Shown piece after piece: positions 60,343 to 64,000 of a stretch of DNA of 64,000 nt (position 1 is the stretch's first letter; every line of letters starts with the position of its first letter). Source of the DNA: Diadema setosum (lineage: Eukaryota; Echinodermata; Echinoidea; Diadematoida; Diadematidae); contig CM067067.1 of the NCBI GenBank assembly GCA_033980235.1, positions 27,054,451-27,118,450 on the forward strand, written 5' to 3'. Under the pieces are notes generated by a model. The model had not been told where the DNA came from. It searched no databases and saw only the letters and a program-made list of their open reading frames with translations. The translations under genes were made by a program, and so were the position numbers.

Positions 60343-60862
60343 AAAGGACAAGTTCACCTTCATAGACATGTGGGTTGAGTGAATGCAGCAGTATTAGTAG
60401 AACACATCAGTGAGAGTTTGAGGAAAATCGGACAATCCGTTCAAAAGTTATGAATTTTTGAAGTTTCTGCTCAGTCACGGCTGGATGAGAAGACTACTAT
60501 AACTTGTGACGTCACATGTACAACGATATAAAGAAAGTATAAAGAAAATTCAACATATTTTCAATTTTCTCGCATAACAAATGGTCACTCCACTTATTAC
60601 ACTTAACATATGTCAGTAACAAGTTGAAAAAATGTGCACTTTATTCAAAAAGTAAAGTTTTGTGAAGTTCTCTTTTTATTTTCATTATATCGTTGTAAGC
60701 ATCTGACATCATACACTGTAGTAGTCTTCTCATCCAGCTGTGATTGCGCAGACACTTTAAAAATTTATGACTTCTGAACAGATTGTCGGATTTTCCCCAA
60801 ACTTTCACTGATGTGTTCTACTAATATTGCTGCATTCACTCAACCCACATGTCTGTGAAAGT
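60343..60862. mobile_element. foldback element related to 16680
   Basis: Starts AAAGGACAAGTTCACCTTCA; inverted partner GATTGTCGGATTTTCCCCAA and CACTCAACCCACATGTCTGT at the other end. The last ~20 bases of the right arm are missing relative to 16680-17243. Confidence 0.75.
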
Positions 60863-60869
60863 GTTTTCT

Positions 60870-61255
60870 GAAAAATTAACGAAACTCCAAAGTGTCATAA
60901 CTTTCTTTTTTTCATCCGATTTTATTCAAATAATTGAAGGGTTTGTTTGCAAAAACCGATAAGTCCATATTTGCCAAATGGAGATATTTGCAATTAAAGG
61001 TCAAGAAAAATAAAGAGAATAATAAGAAAAATTTTGCTTCTTTTGACCATAACTTAAAAAATGTACCTTTCTATTAGTGACCAATATATCATTTAAAAGG
61101 TATTATTTTGTACTTTATCACAGAGACCGTACTTCAAAATCTTCAAAAATGGATTTATCGGTTTTTGCAAACAAACTATTCAATTATTCATTGTTGTGCT
61201 CAGAAAAGTTTACTCCTCAGACTAACTTTCAACTGCACTGGAATTCCCCTTTAAG
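60870..61255. repeat. inverted-repeat sequence
   Basis: GTTTGTTTGCAAAAACCGAT (60946 region) is inverted as ATCGGTTTTTGCAAACAAAC (61156 region). AT-rich, non-coding. Confidence 0.65.
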
Positions 61256-61433
61256 ACCTGTAATGCAGAGATCTCCCATGCACACATATTTTGGTGAAAA
61301 CAATATTCAATTTTTGTTTTCATCGAAAAGGCAAGAAAAATACATGTTCAGGAAGATGAGCGGAGGAGGGTGTAGGAAATCCCCTCCCACGCGTAGAAGA
61401 TTGTTGCATTTTCAGACCTGAAATTCAGATATC

Positions 61434-61598
61434 TGGGCCCTATTTCATAAAAGATGATAGGATAGCAACTCTTGCCAGGATGGCAACTTCTGTTAGTAAC
61501 AGCCAATCAGAAAGCTGCATTCTTGTCATTCCCATGACAATTGTCATTCCAGTAAGAGTTGCCATCATGTTAACTTTTTATTAAATGAAGCCCTGGTG
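61434..61598. mobile_element. small MITE, ATTTCATAAAA-type, copy B
   Basis: Ends GGGCCCTATTTCATAAAA and TTTTATTAAATGAAGCCC, with GCAACTCTTG and AAGAGTTGCC inverted inside. Related to 48980-49143. About 90 bases left of the second giant-element copy. Confidence 0.75.
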
Positions 61599-61688
61599 CA
61601 CCCCTTTGTTGAAATATTCGATTTCTGTTTCTAAAGAATAAAAGTGAATTTGTATAGGCCCCACAATATTCAGGAAAATGTGCCGGGG

Positions 61689-61960
61689 GCGATTTTTTTT
61701 TCCGTAACCCTAACGCGTCGAAATTGCCAATTGTGTCACTTGAGCAAAGACTATCAGTGTACAAGTTGGTTTGTACGCATGTGCGTGGACTTCGCATTTA
61801 GGCGTTGAGTTCGTACTGTTACACAGTATACAGAGTACCATTGGGATGGTCGTCTGCTAACCACAGAATCAGATTACAATGTGAGAATGGGACGCCGTCC
61901 TTCAAGCAGAAACATAACAACGGGTTTGTGTGTATGGGTATGTGTATGCGCGTGTGTGAG

Positions 61961-62007
<47 letters not shown>

Positions 62008-64000
62008 CCACTTCACATGTCATCGCCGCTGCGTTCGGCTTTGCCTTAGGTGGTATTTCTGTAGTTTTGTTCGCCGTCTGCTGACACTTTTCCTGTGTCT
62101 CGCGAGACTTGCGTTACTAGGATGCATGCAAACTCGACGTCGTCATCAATATCTTGCAAGAAGTAAATTGGAAATCTAATTGAAGCTTCGAATAACCCAT
62201 AATCAAAGTATTATGATATATACGTAGCGACACGTAGCGGTATATAGGTTAGTGAAGCAACCTTCTTTGTCAAATTTGTAATCCGCTATTTACATGTAGA
62301 TTCACGTCTGTATATCTTGTCATTTTACTCATGTTTGTATTCCCATATACAACTGTACACTATAATCTTGTATATCTTTTGTGTCATGTGTAATCTTTGA
62401 GTATTGTATTCACTGGTTTGTTATATTGTTATTTGTACTCTTTGTTTGCTACTCTCATACCCCGAGAGGAGGTCGAAAGAGTCAATAAAATTCACAAAAT
62501 TCACAAATATTTAGGTCTGCAGCGATTGCTATTGTTAACATTGATCATGTTCATTAAACCCCACGAAATCAGATTCGAAGAGGACATTTGGTCTTGGGTA
62601 ACATGGATGAACTCCTAGGTTAATTTGGGTTTATCCTCCAACTTCACAATGATTTCAGAAAGGCGTAGTATAGGCTCCTTTTTAGTTCAGGTTCTATCAA
62701 CGTATATGATTACATTCTCATGCAATAACATCCATGATGAAGATGGGGGAGGGAAGAGAAACTGTGGGAGGAGGGGGGGGGAGCTAGTAATCATCGATTT
62801 TGATTCGATGAAATCTCTCTTTAAATATTTTAATTTAATCAGCTTTAAAAAGGCATTTTGGATCGGCATTTAAAAATCAAAAGATGTGCTATTTCCATCA
62901 AAATCAATTAATTTTCCCAGTCCATACATGTGTAAAATTGATCTAGTATCACGGTTTGAATTGCTCTATCAATAATTTTCTGATGTTCATTTTAATCATT
63001 GCCAACCCTATAGTTCTTCTCATCACTTATCATCGTCACCTCTACCATCACGACCATCATTGAAGGAAACCAAAACCCAAAAAGAAATGTGGATTGAGTG
63101 AAAGCAGCAACAGTAGCACAACACATCAGTGAACGTTTAAGGAAAATCGGGCAATCGATGCAAAAGTTATGAATTCTTAAAGTTTGGATGTTGGAACCAC
63201 TGGATGCATGACATCATGTGTGGGCAACAACATAAAGAAAATATAAAGAAAACAAACATGCTTTCGCTTTTCTTGAGTAATGGAAGAGCATTTGATTAAC
63301 CACTTTCAGAAAGTAGGGGGAATGATTACTACCCTTACATAAATTATGTCAGTATCAATTAAGTTGATGGAATGTATAATTTTATCGATTTTTTTTTTTT
63401 GGTGGAATTCTCTTCATATTTTCTTTACATTGTTGCCCATCATGGTCTCTAGTAGTCCCTTTATTCAGTGATTACAACAAGAAAAATATAAAAACGAAAA
63501 ACTTTGCATCCATTGTCCGATTTTTCCTCAAACTTTCGCTGATGTACGTATAATGCTAATGTTGCTGCGTTCACTCAATCCATCATGGTCTTTGGGTTTT
63601 GGTTTCTTTTAATATAAACCAATCATCACTACCATCATTGCTTTTATTAGATTACCATGCACGACCAGATCATTTCACAACTGGATATCATCTTATCATC
63701 ATCACCACGATTATCACTCGTATTACCATCGTATAGATATCACCACAAGCAATGTTATATCTTCCACCACCATAAATACTTTTTTCCATGTCATCAATCC
63801 ATCAACAACAACTTCACGAAATCTCTTTCAAAGTTTTCAGCATCATCATCATTATCATAAGTCTAAATAAGCAATGCGACTGGCAATATATTCATACTCG
63901 ATCCCTCCCTCCAATGCCCACATGGCCTAGCACCCGTAATTGAAATCATGAAGAGAAATGATTGAATATCAAAACACTGATTTGTTTGTTTGTTTGTTTG
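61689..64000. mobile_element. second giant-element copy, left arm, truncated by window end
   Basis: Starts GCGATTTTTTTTTCCG and matches 51495-53808 at a constant offset of 10194, falling to 10192 after a poly-G length difference near 62775. Long stretches are identical, including the (GT)n length and the 572 bp segment absent from the right arm. Orientation is the same as the left arm of the first element. It must continue beyond 64000. Confidence 0.92.

Overview
Organism and overall character. This is eukaryotic, intron-rich, AT-leaning DNA dominated by short inverted-repeat elements, minisatellites and LINE debris. Two multi-exon animal genes can be reconstructed exon by exon with GT-AG junctions and consistent phases. 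The gene content, an interstitial TTAGGG array and the style of dispersed repeats suggest a marine invertebrate deuterostome, most likely an echinoderm. That assignment is inference. No tRNA, rRNA or CRISPR array was seen.

Layout. (1) About 1.5-10.7 kb, plus strand: a glutamate-rich protein 2 (ERICH2-like) gene with eight coding exons and a 332-residue product. (2) About 10.7-24.4 kb: intergenic. It holds a 2.3 kb tandem array of ~160 bp units that each carry an RFX X-box-like palindrome (13985-16330), a foldback element, a pogo-like MITE with a nested 170 bp palindrome, and a 2.5 kb repeat whose inverted partner lies at 44.9-47.9 kb. (3) 24.4-49.9 kb, minus strand: a complete xylulokinase gene (XYLB) with fifteen coding exons and a 526-residue product. 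Its introns are full of MITEs, two broken LINE 3' ends, minisatellites and a 278 bp tandem duplication that copied most of exon 11. ERICH2 and XYLB are convergent. (4) 49.9-51.5 kb: 5' flank of XYLB, with an interstitial telomeric array inside an inverted repeat next to a 200 bp hairpin element. (5) 51495-59911: an 8.4 kb giant inverted-repeat element with arms of about 3.5-3.9 kb, perfect outer ends and an apparent 9 bp target-site duplication. (6) 61689-64000: the start of a second, almost identical copy in direct orientation, running off the window.

How it fits together. XYLB makes D-xylulose 5-phosphate, linking the glucuronate-xylulose route to the pentose phosphate pathway. ERICH2 is a poorly understood acidic protein. 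I see no functional link between them, and they are probably neighbours only by position. The strongest candidates for something undescribed are the giant palindromic element, which resembles a Mutator-like or foldback transposon in architecture but shows no transposase, and the X-box-bearing satellite downstream of ERICH2.
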